64,000 bases of DNA from Pseudeuparius sepicola. Taxonomy: Eukaryota > Arthropoda > Insecta > Coleoptera > Anthribidae. The stretch is from assembly GCA_963920635.1 (NCBI GenBank), contig OY987299.1, positions 126,109,373-126,173,372 of the forward strand, in the 5' to 3' direction. Position numbers and translations under genes: made by a program. The notes under the pieces were generated by a model that searched no databases, was not told the DNA's origin, and saw nothing but the letters and a program-made list of their open reading frames with translations. Shown piece by piece: positions 9,067 through 21,002 of the stretch (its first letter is position 1; each line of letters begins with the position of its first letter).

Positions 9067-10484
9067 ACCAAAAATTATATACTCTTGGCCTAATCTGAAA
9101 ATGCAGTGAACATCAAACATCTACAATTTGTTATTTGTTTCATCTTGTCTTCTCGAAATTAAAACCTGTGCGGTAGATTTGAGAACGCGCCACGCGCCCC
9201 CGTATATTATGCACACAATCCGTCGGTCGCAGCGCGTAACCGTAAATTAGGCAAAACAACCTACTAAACATATTTTGCACAATTACAGTGTGCCAGGAAG
9301 AACATTTTCAAAACTGAAAATTTTAAAAATTTATATTATAGAAACAATATTAGCGAAAACCAACTGAATGGGTTAACACTCCTTTATGTGTACCCAGAGG
9401 AGATATTTCAGCTCAAAACCAAAAAAGAATACTTGATTTTGTGATATAGATTTTACTGGCTCCAAGAAGAATTATTTTTATGTTATACAGGGTGTCCGGT
9501 AATAACTTGTTAAATTTAAATTTTATTCTCGATTTTTTTAAGGAACTTTTTAGATGACAAAATTTTCTTGCAAAAAAAACAAGTTAATTAAACTGTCAAA
9601 AAATAAATGTGTTTGTTTATTTGAATTTTATTTTGAATTTAATTGCATACGAGTGTCGATATGCACCTGCATCGATGCAGAAATTTGAAAATTTCTCGAA
9701 AACGGTCACCTTTGGCGATATTCACCAAGTATATCTTTTTTACTTAGAAAGCGTGTGGCAAGAGGATACATTCACAAAATGTCGTAAAAGTTTACTGTCA
9801 AAAAAGTTACGGCAAATTAAATTAAATAATGATAGCGTACGCTCTATACGGATTGCACAAAAAAACTCGGATACCAAATTTTGCAAGAAAATTTTGTCGT
9901 TACTTAATAAATCGAAAATAAAATTTCAATTTCAACACCCTGCATCTCGAAAACCAAACATCTGCGGACCCATGTTCATATGAACTTTTCAACATATTTT
10001 CCATTTTTCTTTTTAATTTTTCAAGTTGGTGCATTTATTATAACCTGTATTTATTTATTTTTGAAAATACGTTTTTGTTCTGTTTTTATTCATTAAAATT
10101 ATCGACAGAGTTTTGTTATTTATAACTGATTGCCCCCCCCCCCCAGACGTTAATCCTGCAGGAGATCATACAGTATGTATAATGAATTACCAACCAATCA
10201 AAAACTAGAACAACTGTAATGCACTGTCAAAAAGTCAGTGGAGTAGTTATTTTTAGAAATGAAAGGCCGTGTAAATTAGGTTGCATAAACAAGGGTAGAT
10301 TAAAAAAATCGTTAATATTTCGGGTTTATTTTTTAATAGAAGTAGAAAAAATACTGTATTATCTTGGCATTGTTAATAATGAACAGCAAAAATATTAATA
10401 ATATATTTTAGATACAAAGTACCTTTTAAATACCTATAAATTTCCAAATTAAAAATACTTTTAGTGTTTAATATAATACATATA
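9067..10484. other. Repeat-derived, non-coding
   Basis: AT-rich. A single CAGGGTGT element end sits at 9488, and a C homopolymer at about 10134-10144. The 124-residue open frame at 9609-9983 ends in sequence related to the interior of the CAGGGTG MITE at 45.85 kb (a shared GGACCCATGTT motif), so I read this stretch as a decayed member of that family. Confidence 0.4.
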
Positions 10485-10905
10485 CAGTGTGGTCATTTGC
10501 ACACTTGTGCAACATAATATGGGACTTTCTTTTATTAATTGCAGAACGAAAATACAGACATTGCCGAAAGTTGATTCATGAAATTGTTTAGGGTTAATAT
10601 TAAAACAAACTTTTTTTTGAAGAAATTATTAATGTTTTTTAAAAAATATATATTTTTTCTTATGAGGCCAATTCTAGACAACTTTTCTTAATAGCATTTT
10701 GCTGAATTTTCTAAAATAAGGGTACTTTACTCTTGTACAATTTTTATATTTTTTGACCTTCCCTGTATACTGTTTGACTTGCAAGCATTCTAATTGCGCC
10801 TAATATGATTATCGAACATGCACCAACTTTCGGGAATATTTGTATTTTCGTTGTGCAATTAATAAAAAAAAAATCCATATGTTGCACACTTAAATGACCA
10901 CACTG
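10485..10905. mobile_element. MITE with CAGTGTGGTCA ends and TA duplication
   Basis: 421 bp with imperfect inverted repeats of about 90 bp. Both ends start CAGTGTGGTCATTT when read inward, and TA flanks both sides (10483-10484, 10906-10907). TA duplications suggest a Tc1/mariner-type transposase worked in trans. No coding capacity. Confidence 0.75.
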
Positions 10906-12047
10906 TATATTAATATTGAAATAATTAAACACAATTTAAATATTATACATTTTCGGACCCATGTTTAAAGGAAACCTTAGTCCAAAATGGCATTTTCCTC
11001 CTGTCATATTGCGTTGAGACCATAATTTATAAACACCTTGTTTTTTCATTTCAAAATTACTAATATCAACCTAAAGCAAAACGACATCTCATTGAGAAAT
11101 TATAAAATTTTCACGGAATATTCTCAATTCAAGAATCAGTTTGATTGACTGGAAACTACTTATCTTGAATAAATTCTCTAATCACAGGTTGAAAGGCCCA
11201 TAGTTTCAAGGATAATGTATATACTTATATTTGAGAATAGCGATGTATTCAATTATCCATATTCTAAATTTAAGAATACCGTTATATTCAAATACAGTTA
11301 ATAAATATCTTTAATTTTTATTACAATTGACAAAATTTTTCAAATTGCGCCCTTTAGCGGTGATCACGAAAATCGAAATAACCTTAATGGACAATCATTT
11401 GATAGAAGAAGGAAAGCTCTCTTCAATAAGCCCAAATTCGACAAATTCGGTTAAGCAGTTAGAGTTAGCAGCATTTTTTCAAGTCAAGGTTTATCCGCCC
11501 GTTTCATCTCTATTTGAAGAGCTATAGGAAAAAATCCTTATTGTGCAAAATTCACTGAAGAGTGCAATAGAATTATTTTTGATATACTTTTATTAGTCAT
11601 ATTCTTGAGAAAACTCATTTTTCAAATTTGCTGTTTTGAATACGCCCTCTAACGGCCGATCTATGAACTTAAAAATAATTTCCAGCGATTTTTGGTGACC
11701 ACATTACTCAAGAAGATTTTTTTCCCAAAGTTCCAGGACTAATAATTCCTGAGATATGGTACCTCTTCACCCTCAATGAAACACCCTGTATAAGTACATC
11801 AATCATATGAAAGTATTCAACTAATAACATACAATATTATACAATATACAGGATATTTGTCTCTGGGTCATCTCAAAATGCAGAATTTTTTAACCTTTGT
11901 CGGCGTCCAGATCATCCTGAATTATTGAAAAACTGGAAACAATAACACAAAAAAGTTCAAGCGATTATCTCCAAAAATAAAGATTTTATGGATTCCTATA
12001 TGTTTGAATGTAGACACCCTGTATGTACTCTTTTACTTAACAGCCAC
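10906..12047. other. Non-coding, scattered CACCCTGTA ends
   Basis: AT-rich sequence with isolated CACCCTGTA motifs at about 11790 and 12010, which look like solitary or truncated ends of the CAGGGTG MITE family. I see no gene. Confidence 0.4.
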
Positions 12048-12245
12048 CACGGGCATAGCCAGGATTTAGTTTGGGGGGGGGGGGGGGGGGGTTAGTTTGA
12101 GAAGTAAATAAAACAACAAAAATATACTTACATGAAATTTAATATCTATATATTCATCCGAAAAACTACGACATATTTATAAAGTTCTTAACTTTAAATG
12201 AAATGGATAAATTAATTTCGTTCCTCTGCGCTAAATCTAAAACCA

Positions 12246-12446
12246 TTAAAGAAGAAATCTTCGGCTTTTTCTTTTAAATATATCCACTACTTCATCTGCA
12301 TGAATTTCTGTTCCATAGTGAATGTTCATTAGAGCCAAACCATTAAGTCTGTTTTCACTTGTAGTGTTTCGTAAATAGTTTTTCAGTCTCGTTAGGCTCG
12401 AGAAAGACCTTTCTGGGGTAGCAGTGGATACAGGAATGGTAGCCAA
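12246..12446 (-). pseudogene. hAT transposase C-terminal dimerisation domain fragment
   Basis: The frame reads PVSTATPERSFSSLTRLKNY and then an NRLNGLALMNIH stretch, which matches the hAT family C-terminal dimerisation region (the A-ERSFS-L--IK-YLR---RL--LAL--I pattern seen in ZMYM1-like and hAT transposases). In a full transposase this segment holds oligomer contacts and the last catalytic acid. Here it follows a large internal deletion and is out of frame with the N-terminal piece. The apparent Met is internal; the homologous frame in copy 2 extends further upstream, and copy 1 has lost a base relative to it near 12480. Confidence 0.8.
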
Positions 12447-12509
12447 GATTTGTAGTAATGTGTAAATATTAGGATTAAGGTTTTATCGCACATATCTAGG
12501 CATTCCAAA

Positions 12510-12677
12510 CTAGATTTCGGGGTAGGCAGTCTTCTTATCAGCATGCAAGGTAGCTGAAGCTTTGATAGCTAAATCCAAATTTGTTTCTTTATTAGAAACC
12601 CCTTGACCTTGACTACACCACTTTTTCCAGTAGTCCATACCTTTAAGTTTATCACCCTTCCTTTTTTTCCCCTCCAT
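12510..12677 (-). pseudogene. hAT N-terminal coding remnant
   Basis: The first ATG is at 12677 in a good AAAAATGG context, following a frame that is open but lacks an ATG. The peptide starts with a basic, NLS-like MEGKKRKGDKLKG and contains a WKKW motif. It ends at 12510, close to the deletion junction before the dimerisation domain. The identical peptide is present in copy 2. It is likely the N-terminal exon of the parental transposase; I do not recognise a named domain in it. Confidence 0.55.
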
Positions 12678-12866
12678 TTTTCGACAGTAATAATGATTCA
12701 CGTATCTATCCTTAACAAGGTCATCGAATAACAGCGCACTAAAATTACTCACTTACACGGTACACTTAATTCTCTTCACTATTCGTTCACCACTTTTCAC
12801 TTTTATTCGCTTCGAGTTCGCATGGAACAATACTGCCGTAAGCGCGGTCACGCGCCGCGGCGCCGC

Positions 12867-12932
12867 TTATATAGCAGCCCAGTAGCCGTCCAGAAACTTC
12901 CACGAACTTCCACAAAGTTCCGCTCATTTCGA
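12867..12932 (-). promoter_or_regulatory. Heat-shock-like promoter inside the hAT element
   Basis: On the minus strand the block has clustered GAA/TTC half-sites (GAAACTTC, GAACTTC and AAAGTTCC on the plus strand, 12892-12921), then a TATA box (CTATATAAGC; TATATAA at 12867-12873) at a distance like that in insect hsp genes. An A-rich leader with repeated AAAGTG/GAA words and a GTAAGT donor near 12755 follow. Half-site spacing is not perfectly canonical for heat-shock factor (gaps of 1 and 3 as well as 2). Copy 2 has the same block. Heat inducibility is inference. Confidence 0.55.
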
Positions 12933-13192
12933 CCGAGGGGCGTGGCGAATAATCGAGAAACAAGGCAAAGTGTCCCTACAATACAAAATAGTTCGGCTGC
13001 AACTGCGTCTGCCTCTCGTCAAAAGATGGCGCTAGGCGCTACTATTACTACATATATTCAAACGTAATAATAATTTAACTCTTCACTCCTCGTATTTTTT
13101 CGGTATAATATTAGGTAATATTTTGCTTATTTCGGGGGGGGGGGGTTTGAACCCCCGAAACCCCCCCCCTTGGCTACGCCCGTGACAGCCAC

Positions 13193-13592
13193 ATACTACC
13201 AATACCAAACTGGACTAAAAATAGGTGGGCAGTTGGTAAACGCCGCGTGGGGCGAGACAAGTCCGGTTAATCGAAAACCCGCCAAATCCGCCAAATGCCC
13301 AAACAGCCAGAAAATCATAACCAAATCCAGTGGATTTTGTTTACTTGGACGACCCACGCCAACGACCGACAGATGATTACCGTCATCCCTCCTCCGCCCG
13401 CCGAAAATTCCATCCGACCTAATGAATTTTGCATGGACAAGCCAACAATATAAATAACTCGATATAAAACGCAGATCGCAAAAAACAAATAGTATTAATT
13501 CAGGCACAATAGATTGATATAACATTTTTAACGGCAGCTTAATATTCAAACAGCAGGAAATATGTTTACTATACTAACGCCATTTAATAGGA
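13193..13592. other. Unique non-coding stretch
   Basis: CpG-containing DNA with open frames on both strands that overlap each other (13170-13376, 13196-13549). No domain or codon signature is recognisable. I see no gene. Confidence 0.3.
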
Positions 13593-14445
13593 GATAATTT
13601 GCACTAGTGCAATTATCGCTAGCAGAGGCATATGATTGGTTGGATTTGTATGGAAGGAGCTACTTTATTGGATGCAAGCAGTATTATGTATCGAACAGAT
13701 TCGCGGTTGCTAAGCAACGAAGTGGTAATTGCACTAGTGGTACTACCGCGATAATTTGCACTAGTGCAATTATCGCTAGCAGAGGCATATGATTGGTTGG
13801 ATTTTTATGGAAGGAGCCACTTTATTGGATGCAAGCAGTATGAGGGAAATAGTCGTATGTAATATCACAAGTGCCGGAAATTGTATCGATAATTTTTTCG
13901 AAACCGCTATTTTGCCTAGAAAGATCACAAGTTATAAATTGGTCTTTTATCTCTGAAAATAAAAGCCCAATTTGAAAGAGTGGTTTTGCTAATGGTTAAA
14001 ATAGCCCGCTTGAGAATAAAATTATTAAGAAAACTTTCCGGCACGAGTGGTATTTGTCGAGATTATTTGATGAATACGATTTAATAATTTCTGCATTAAT
14101 TTTTTCTATGTTTACATTTCCAAAACGACTCATTTTGAATGAGTTTGAACAGCTTTGACTGTAGCGTTCGAGTATACAAACATGATACTTAGATATCCAA
14201 GGCAAATGCGATTATACCTACACCCTGTTGGCGTTGGTTTATTTTCTGAATGTGTCATACATTTAAACGGAGACGGAGGTCTAATAACAAGAATTTAGCA
14301 ATGTAAAAGTTATATAAATTCATTGATACAATGCTTAATAATACCGCAACATAATTTATAAGCTGCATAATTTAAAACAGTGTAAAACACACCAATTTTA
14401 AGAAGTACGTGTTTGTATCAAACAGATTCGCGGTTGCTAAGCAAC
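13593..14445. repeat. 157-bp tandem duplication, second copy interrupted
   Basis: A unit starting GATAATTTGCACTAGTGCAA at 13593 recurs at 13750. The second unit matches to about 13841, is interrupted by about 570 bp, and resumes at about 14415 with the same AACAGATTCGCGGTTGC stretch. Each unit contains a 14-bp palindrome (TTGCACTAGTGCAA) and the 13-mer GTTGCTAAGCAAC (13706-13718 and 14433-14445). Confidence 0.75.
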
Positions 14446-14627
14446 GAAGTGATAATGGACTATAAAAGAAAATTTTTGTTTCCTAAAAGATAATCCCCAT
14501 GTTGGTGGATAGAATTACTATTTAAATTACATGTCATAAATATTATTTAAAGAACTCAGGTATGAAATTCCTAGAGGTAGAGGCATTGGCAACGCCGTAC
14601 ACTGTCAGATATAAAGTCAGACCCGGC

Positions 14628-15271
14628 CTCAGAGAAATAACCAAGGATAGAGGGAGTATGAACAAAAAGTAAACAAAGCCAACATCTTTTTGAGTGATGC
14701 CGCGTACTCCATTGTTTACAGCATTTCATTTCAAAATAGAAGGGTTTAATAATGGGATTCAATGAAGGCACACCTCCCATAACGCTAAATTAACAAATGT
14801 ACTTATTAATTTCTTGTTTGTAACAATTTTAAACTAAAACTAAATTGCAGTGTAATTATAGTATCTAATTATCACTTTAATAAAATCGTCACAGATACCT
14901 CAAACCGCCCGACATGGCAACGCTGCTTTTGCTGCCGCGGGCGCCGCGTTCGTTAACTCAGCATGTCAAGTTTTCCGATTGTTTACGTATGGATTTTTCC
15001 CGTTTTTAATTGTTTTTCTGTTAATTTAAAGGCTATTTATTAGTATTTATATTATAGGATATAGTGACTGATTTTGTATACAAGGGGACGCAGAAAGTGT
15101 GTGGTATGTGGCTAAATTGATATTTCTCAGGACATAACCTATCTCAGGTAAACGTTGTACACACGGGCCTAATGTTTGTTTACTTCGGTAAATTTGCATA
15201 AGATGTCGGTTGACTACAAATGCATGTATTTTGAGGCTGTTGCTCCCTCTATCCTTGGTTATTTCTCTGAG
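14628..15271 (+). mobile_element. Non-autonomous P-like element (short copy)
   Basis: 644 bp with 29-bp perfect terminal inverted repeats starting CTCAGAGAAATAACCAAGG and a perfect 8-bp duplication GACCCGGC (14620-14627, 15272-15279). The inner part GAAATAAC..AAGG resembles the P-element terminal repeat. A decayed THAP first exon lies at 15082-15148. The TSD size, the THAP exon and the end sequence all point to the P superfamily. It is related along most of its length to 58892-61059. Confidence 0.85.
15082..15148 (+). pseudogene. Decayed THAP exon of P-like element
   Basis: Aligns base for base with the intact exon at 59352-59416. Here the ATG has become AGG and a Gln codon has become TAA, so it cannot be translated. 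The CVVC motif and the GTAAAC donor-like sequence remain. Confidence 0.7.
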
Positions 15272-15279
15272 GACCCGGC

Positions 15280-16610
15280 CCAGTCGACATACCGCTCAAT
15301 CAGCGGACAGCGGTTTCTGTGTTTTGAATTTCTTATATATTTAACCTCTTCTTGTCGACTTATTATTTGTTGTTGTTTTTGTTATGAAAACTAAAAAGTG
15401 TTCATAGGTACCAGGTAGGTACTTGTTAGACTTTATAGGTATTTATTATATAAATAATACGTCTCTTTATAAACAAGGATAATACACACAAACCTTTTAG
15501 TTTTCCCATGCACCATGCTTTATTTCAGCCGGAGCAGTATTGGTATTCGAGTTCAAAAAGGTGCATACCATATCAAAATCTACGAAGGGCAGATTGTCAG
15601 AATATGCTTTAACAAAATCCTCGTCCATAGTTCAAAATAATGCAATAAATTCGAAAAAAAAAACTGCAATCCAGCTAAATGTTGACGCTAACCATAGATA
15701 AAATATGACGTGAACACAAAACAAAAACAGCTGATTACGACGAGTTATTGACGTTGACAGTGTGCTAGTGAGAAATGCAGAGCCGCTTTCGGGTTAGGTG
15801 CGTAATGCTCCAAGCATGCTCTCAGCGTATGAAACTCCACTGATGTTAATGCACGTTGACGGAAACGCCTCAAAATAAACCGAAAAATGAATTGATATAA
15901 TAAATTCTGAAATCTAAGCAGCTCGGGAGCGTCAAACTTAAAAGTACTCGAACGCTTAAAAACGCGTGCGAAATGCTCCAGTTACTCTGGAGCGCTCCAA
16001 ATGTAGCACCCGAAAACGGCTCTAGCCCTCGTATTGGAGGTTACGCGACTGTACGTACGCGTTGGTCGTTTTGCGGCCTTGCCAAACTTCACGCCAAATA
16101 GTTATACCACAGTAACGGTTTTCCGTAGACGTTTTTTTTTTTTGAGAAAATTACGGTTCTAAAAATTAAAAAAAAACATGAGCACTTCTCATCCAGTACA
16201 ATTCTCCCCTTAATCACTGTTACCACAGACCGATATAGCTTCGCTATACATAGGTCTGTGCTATAGGTCTTCTGTGACACAATCGAGTCCCTTTCTACCT
16301 GATTTATTAAAACCAAATTTGAACCTTAAGGAAAAAACTCTCGGCGCGTTAGGTATCCGATCCGGATCGACTTACCGAGAGTCCTTTTTTGCTGGTGGTC
16401 CCCCGACCGAATTCGTATATCCATCAAGGGCTGGACAGCCGTCTGACGAATTGACTGGGGTCTCGCGGAGTAGGCCCAGATAAAGGATCTCTTTGCGGGG
16501 GTTGTAGACCGACGCCTTCTCCATTCGTTCCGGGTTCCGGGGCTCAAGTTCCTGGGGACGGGCATTCGCCGAGGCATGATGAAAGTTTACATTTACATCG
16601 CATTTGTTAG
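15280..16610. other. Non-coding stretch with one basic open frame
   Basis: No recognisable gene. A minus-strand frame at 16326-16577 is very Arg-rich and GC-richer than its surroundings; it may be the 3' tail of an unidentified retroelement but has no diagnostic motif. A short hairpin lies at 16225-16258 (CAGACC...GGTCTG). Confidence 0.3.
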
Positions 16611-16878
16611 TAGCCAGGATTTAGTTTTTTGGGGGGGGGGGTTAGTTTGAGAAGTAAATAAAACAACAAAAATATACTTACATGAAATTTAATATCTATA
16701 TATTCATCCGAAAAACTACGACATATTTATAAAGTTCTTAACTTTAAATGAAATGGATAAATTAATTTCGTTCCTCTGCGCTAAATCTAAAACCATTAAA
16801 GAAGAAATCTTCGGCTTTTTCTTTTAAATATATCCACTACTTCATCTGCATGAATGTCTGTTCCATAGTGAATGTTCA

Positions 16879-17088
16879 TTAACCATTAAGTCTGTTTTCA
16901 CTTGTAGTGTTTCGTAAATAGTTTTTCAGTCTCCTTAGGCTCGAGAAAGACCTTTCTGGGGTAGCAGTGGATACAGGAATGGTAGCCAAGGTTTGTAGTA
17001 ATGTGTAAATATTAGGATAAAGGTTTTTATCGCACATATCTAGGCATTCCAAACTAGATTTCGGGGTAGGCAGTCTTCTTATCAGCAT
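16879..17088 (-). pseudogene. hAT dimerisation domain fragment, copy 2
   Basis: Same PVSTATPERSFSSL...LKNYLR motif as in copy 1. In this copy the frame runs further upstream, through PTPKSSLECLDMCDK, across the deletion junction. It ends early at NRLNG because of a short deletion. It is not a functional transposase. Confidence 0.75.
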
Positions 17089-17221
17089 GCAAGGTAGCTG
17101 AAGCTTTGATAGCTAAATCCAAATTTGTTTCTTTATTAGAAACCCCTTGACCTTGACTACACCACTTTTTCCAGTAGTCCATACCTTTAAGTTTATCACC
17201 CTTCCTTTTTTTCCCCTCCAT
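17054..17221 (-). pseudogene. hAT N-terminal coding remnant, copy 2
   Basis: Identical peptide to 12510-12677 with the ATG at 17221, ending at the same stop. It follows the same leader and donor-like GTAAGT. Confidence 0.55.
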
Positions 17222-17410
17222 TTTTCGACAGTAATAATGATTCACGTATCTATCCTTAACAAGGTCATCGAATAACAGCGCACTAAAATTACTCACTTAC
17301 ACGGTACACTTAATTCTCTTCACTATTCGTTCACCACTTTTCACTTTTATTCGCTTCGAGTTCGCATGGAACAATACTGCCGTAAGCGCGGTCACGCGCC
17401 GCGGCGCCGC

Positions 17411-17475
17411 TTATATAGCAGCCCAGTAGCCGTCCAGAAACTTCCACGAACTTCCACAAAGTTCCGCTCATTTCG
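17411..17475 (-). promoter_or_regulatory. Heat-shock-like promoter, copy 2
   Basis: Same TATA box (17411-17417) and GAA/TTC cluster (17435-17465) as in copy 1. Sequence identity over the block shows that it is part of the transposon, not of the host flank. Confidence 0.55.
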
Positions 17476-17728
17476 ACCGAGGGGCGTGGCGAATAATCGA
17501 GAAACAACGCAAAGTGTCCCTACAATACAAAATAGTTCGGCTGCAACTGCGTCTGCCTCTCGTCAAAAGATGGCGCTAGGCGCTACTATTACTACATATA
17601 TTCAAACGTAATAATAATTTAACTCTTCACTCCTCGTATTTTTTCGGTATAATATTAGGTAATATTTTGCTTATTTCGGGGGGGGGGGGGTTTGAACCCC
17701 CGAAACCCCCCCCTTGGCTACGCCCGTG

Positions 17729-18200
17729 CGCAGTACGCTTCTGTCTGCGTCTTGTCACGGTACGGTGTTGCGGGAGTAGCAGAGCATATAAAACAGCCAG
17801 CAGTATAACTTACTCTTGAGAAATCATCCGCAAATTCAATGACCTTGAGCCATATTGGGGGAATAAAAGTCAGAGGTGTATTCGGCAAAATAAATTCAGG
17901 AGTACAGAGTAGTATTAGTAAAGTATATAGAGTGTGGTATAAGCACAAGCAGTTTTGACTCCTTCCGGATTCTTTATTTAAAGATACTAAAAAAAAACAC
18001 TATAATATGTCTCATACACCCAAAAAACAACTGCCCAATCGCTCCGACACTGCATCCATATTTGACAGAATCTATTCCCAAATGGCGGCTGCGCGAACAG
18101 GTGCGCAGAATTTTCCCGCCATGGGGAGTAATACTGCTGCACAGTAATAAAATTTGGTAACACTAAAACACTAAAAGTGGTCACATTAAGTCCATACGGA
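17729..18200. other. Unique non-coding stretch
   Basis: I see no gene. The overlapping small frames at 17718-17948 and 17987-18184 have no recognisable motif. Confidence 0.3.
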
Positions 18201-19774
18201 TTCTTTCGTTTTGGTACAATTTCAATTTTTACACGAATATTATTATTTACACGTTCGTGTGTAGCATATTACACGCCTTTAGTGTAAAATTTACCATATT
18301 CCGTGTACAAATTTTACGACATCTGGTGTTTCATAATACGGTTTTTTATACTAAAAATATGGCAAAAAAATGAAGGGGTTATTGGCTAGGTTCTTTTAAG
18401 TATATTTTGTTCCATTGACGATTTTAGGACAACAGCTTTGTTTCGGCGATACACAACGATGAAGGTTTTTCGACCCAACATTTTTTCTTATTTTTAAAAT
18501 TATTATTCTAATAAAATATATTGCAATGCATAGACTCAATAATTGTTTAAAGTCGATAGCTAACATTCAAAATATTGTTATTGTCGAAAAACCTGTAGGA
18601 ATAACCTTGTATCTTATATATCTTCGAAACAAAAGCGTCTTTCAGAAAACCATCAAATGACAAGATATTCTTAAAATAACCCCTCGAACTACCCCTTGAA
18701 TTTTTGCCTTATATTTACTTAACACCCTGTATACAATTAAAAACCGAAACTTTGGATGTAGCAGGTGCTTTTTGGGCCAGTCAATACTATGATAGGAGGT
18801 AGGATTTTTATAAGAAGTCACTTTAAAGATTTATTTATTAAACAAATTTTTAAAAATATACAGGCATTTATTAAATACAAGGCTAACATATTTGAAATGC
18901 TTAAACTTACTTGATATACTTCGTAGTGCTTAATCACTAGATCTGTAAAAATCGAAGAATAGTAAATAATCTTGTAGTTATTGGGCTAGATAATTGCTTA
19001 CCTTTAGGTAAAGCGTTGGGGGAAGGAATATAATATTTATTCTCCACTCAACGGGTATAGTCAGCACATCCAGACAAGTCCCAGCGGTGTCACATAACGG
19101 ATAATAATAAGGTTTTTGATTTAGATATAATTAGAACTATAATTTTCTTTCGGACCTATATAGACAGAACACGTCGCGCAGAAATGCAATAAGAGACTGA
19201 CTGAGTTATGAGAAAGTCCAAATATTCCGTTATTTTGACATTGATCACAACACGGGCGGTGTTAAAAAAAACACACGAACGGTGTATGAAACTCGAGCGA
19301 TATTAAAAAGAGTACCGGTGTTAAAAATAGCATCCATGATTAGCATTAAAATTACACTTTATGATATGTGTTTTTAGTAGCACACACCGTGTATTTTCAA
19401 CACCCGCTCGTGTATTTTTTACATCAGAAGGCATTTTCTGTGGAAAAAATAGATTTACCAAAAGTAAGTTGGTAAAAATAATCCATTTTAACGAAATTTG
19501 GTGTATAAATTTACACGAGAAAAGTTTACCAGCAATTTTTCATATTTTACACGGGCAAATTGTTTACGGTGTGGTTGTTTTATATGCTCTGGTAGTAGAC
19601 CACTTTTCTGTACCTATACAGGGTGGTTTATTCATAAATACAATAATTCTAACTGTCATCAGGGAGGTATTCAATGGCGCCGGCCGCGACGTTGCCATTA
19701 TGTGTCCATAATTTAAAAACAAAAAATATAGAGTAAATTCTGAGTTTTCCTCATGTTTACCTAATGTTAAACTT
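18201..19774. repeat. Tracts rich in ACAC/GTGT half-sites
   Basis: 18215-18345 and 19255-19580 are dense in words such as TTTACAC, GTGTAAA, ACACGG and GGTGTT in both orientations. The same vocabulary occurs at the left of repeat copy A (19775) and B (45536), and at 48395-48660. The middle part (18360-19250) is plain AT-rich DNA with a CACCCTGTA end at about 18725. Probably the subterminal part of a transposon family; no transposase is seen. Confidence 0.5.
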
Positions 19775-21002
19775 ACAGTAAAAAATCCGGTGTTAAATGT
19801 GACACGAAAAGTGGTCGATATAAGTCCACACCATATCTGGTAAATTTTACACCTTCTTTTTTGGTCAATTTCACCAAATGTTCTGATGTCAATAAGAACT
19901 ATGCTGGTGTGAATATTTAACAGGGCGTTGTGTAAGATTAATACCGTGTTGTGCAACTTTTACACGCAATTTGGTCAAAATGGTGTAATTTAATTTATTT
20001 GGTATTCCCCTTTTTTTACATTTTACATGTAGTTTATTTTAAAGAAATTTCAAATGTCATTGATAAGTTCAAATTAAGGAAATGTGTTACTTGTAAAAAT
20101 AAAATAAAACTAAAAGATAAAGAAGCTGTATGAACCAGGCATAATATGCTATTTAAATTATTTGTAAGAAATAATAAATGGTAATAAGTAAAGAAAATAC
20201 TTTATTTCAGTTCCAAAATATATCAACATTTTATTTCTTAAAGCAATAAATAAATATTTATTCTCACAGCCAAAAATATTTGGTTATAAACAAGTTATAT
20301 AAATATATAATATGGTACAGATTCGTAAGAAAAGTGTACCTAACCACACACACAAGAAATGCTTTATGTTAGGAGGTTATTTATACTTATACTGCAAAAG
20401 AGCATTTTCTTTCAAATTCGTACATTTTGATGCGACCAAACTATTTCGTACAAATTCTCATATACAATGTACTTAAGTAACTTAAGAAGTACTTAAGAAA
20501 CTTCAAACGTTGCGACACAGCGATTTAGTTAGATAGGCCTGTTCTCACAAGCACAAGCAGGTCCGAACTAAGTCGGAGCCAATCAGCAGGAATCATAACG
20601 ATCAGAACAGTCAGATAATTTAAAATCCGTCAATCAGATTCGCGACTGGTTTCTGATTCCGGTGAGAACAAACTCATATCAACACAGTCGATGAGTATAG
20701 GTTAGGGGCTATCACCTCGGCTATCACACAGTACCTTTCGTCGTCACATCTGCATATTCGCCTGTCATTTTAATCCATCTGACTCACTATGAAATTTTAC
20801 TTTACATAACATCATTTTTGCACTAGCGGTCGGTAGAATCACTTTTATAACTATTATACGCGACACGCGGTCGTGTCACACGTCAGACAAACTGATAAGC
20901 TCCGTGGCGCAACATGTTCGACCAACAGCTGATCCCATGGCTTCGATTGCCTAAGATTTTACACCCATAACTGGTGAAATACCTTCCCCCTCTCATCTTC
21001 CT
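19775..21002 (+). repeat. Dispersed repeat, copy A
   Basis: About 1.2 kb beginning ACAGTAAAAAATCCGGTG. It aligns to 45536-48393 (copy B) over its length once the two MITEs in copy B are removed. The shared part ends at about CTTCCCCCTCTCATC. No protein motif is seen in either copy. Confidence 0.75.

Larger units (their letters stand above)
12048..13184 (-). mobile_element. Internally deleted hAT element, copy 1
   Basis: 1137 bp with termini CACGGGCATAGCC / CACGGGCGTAGCC, each followed by a G-rich run, and a perfect 8-bp duplication ACAGCCAC (12040-12047, 13185-13192). On the minus strand it has, in order, a promoter-like block, a non-coding leader, a short N-terminal coding piece and the C-terminal dimerisation domain of a hAT transposase; the catalytic middle is missing. 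It is near-identical to 16611-17728. Confidence 0.9.
16611..17728 (-). mobile_element. Internally deleted hAT element, copy 2
   Basis: Near-identical to 12048-13184, including the same internal deletion, promoter block and coding remnants. The right end CCACGGGCGTAGCC (read inward) is intact, but the left end starts at TAGCCAGG: the first eight or so bases of the repeat are missing, so no target duplication can be scored. It also lacks a few bases near 16880 compared with copy 1. Confidence 0.88.

Noticed and set aside
9609..9983. 124-residue open frame
   Set aside because: Its 3' part matches repeat words found in the CAGGGTG MITE family; no protein motif.
12822..13067. 81-residue plus-strand frame in both hAT copies
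   Set aside because: It is antisense to the promoter/leader block of the element, identical in both copies only because the element is.
16326..16577. Arg-rich 83-residue frame
   Set aside because: GC-rich and repeat-like but with no diagnostic motif; cannot be assigned to any retroelement.
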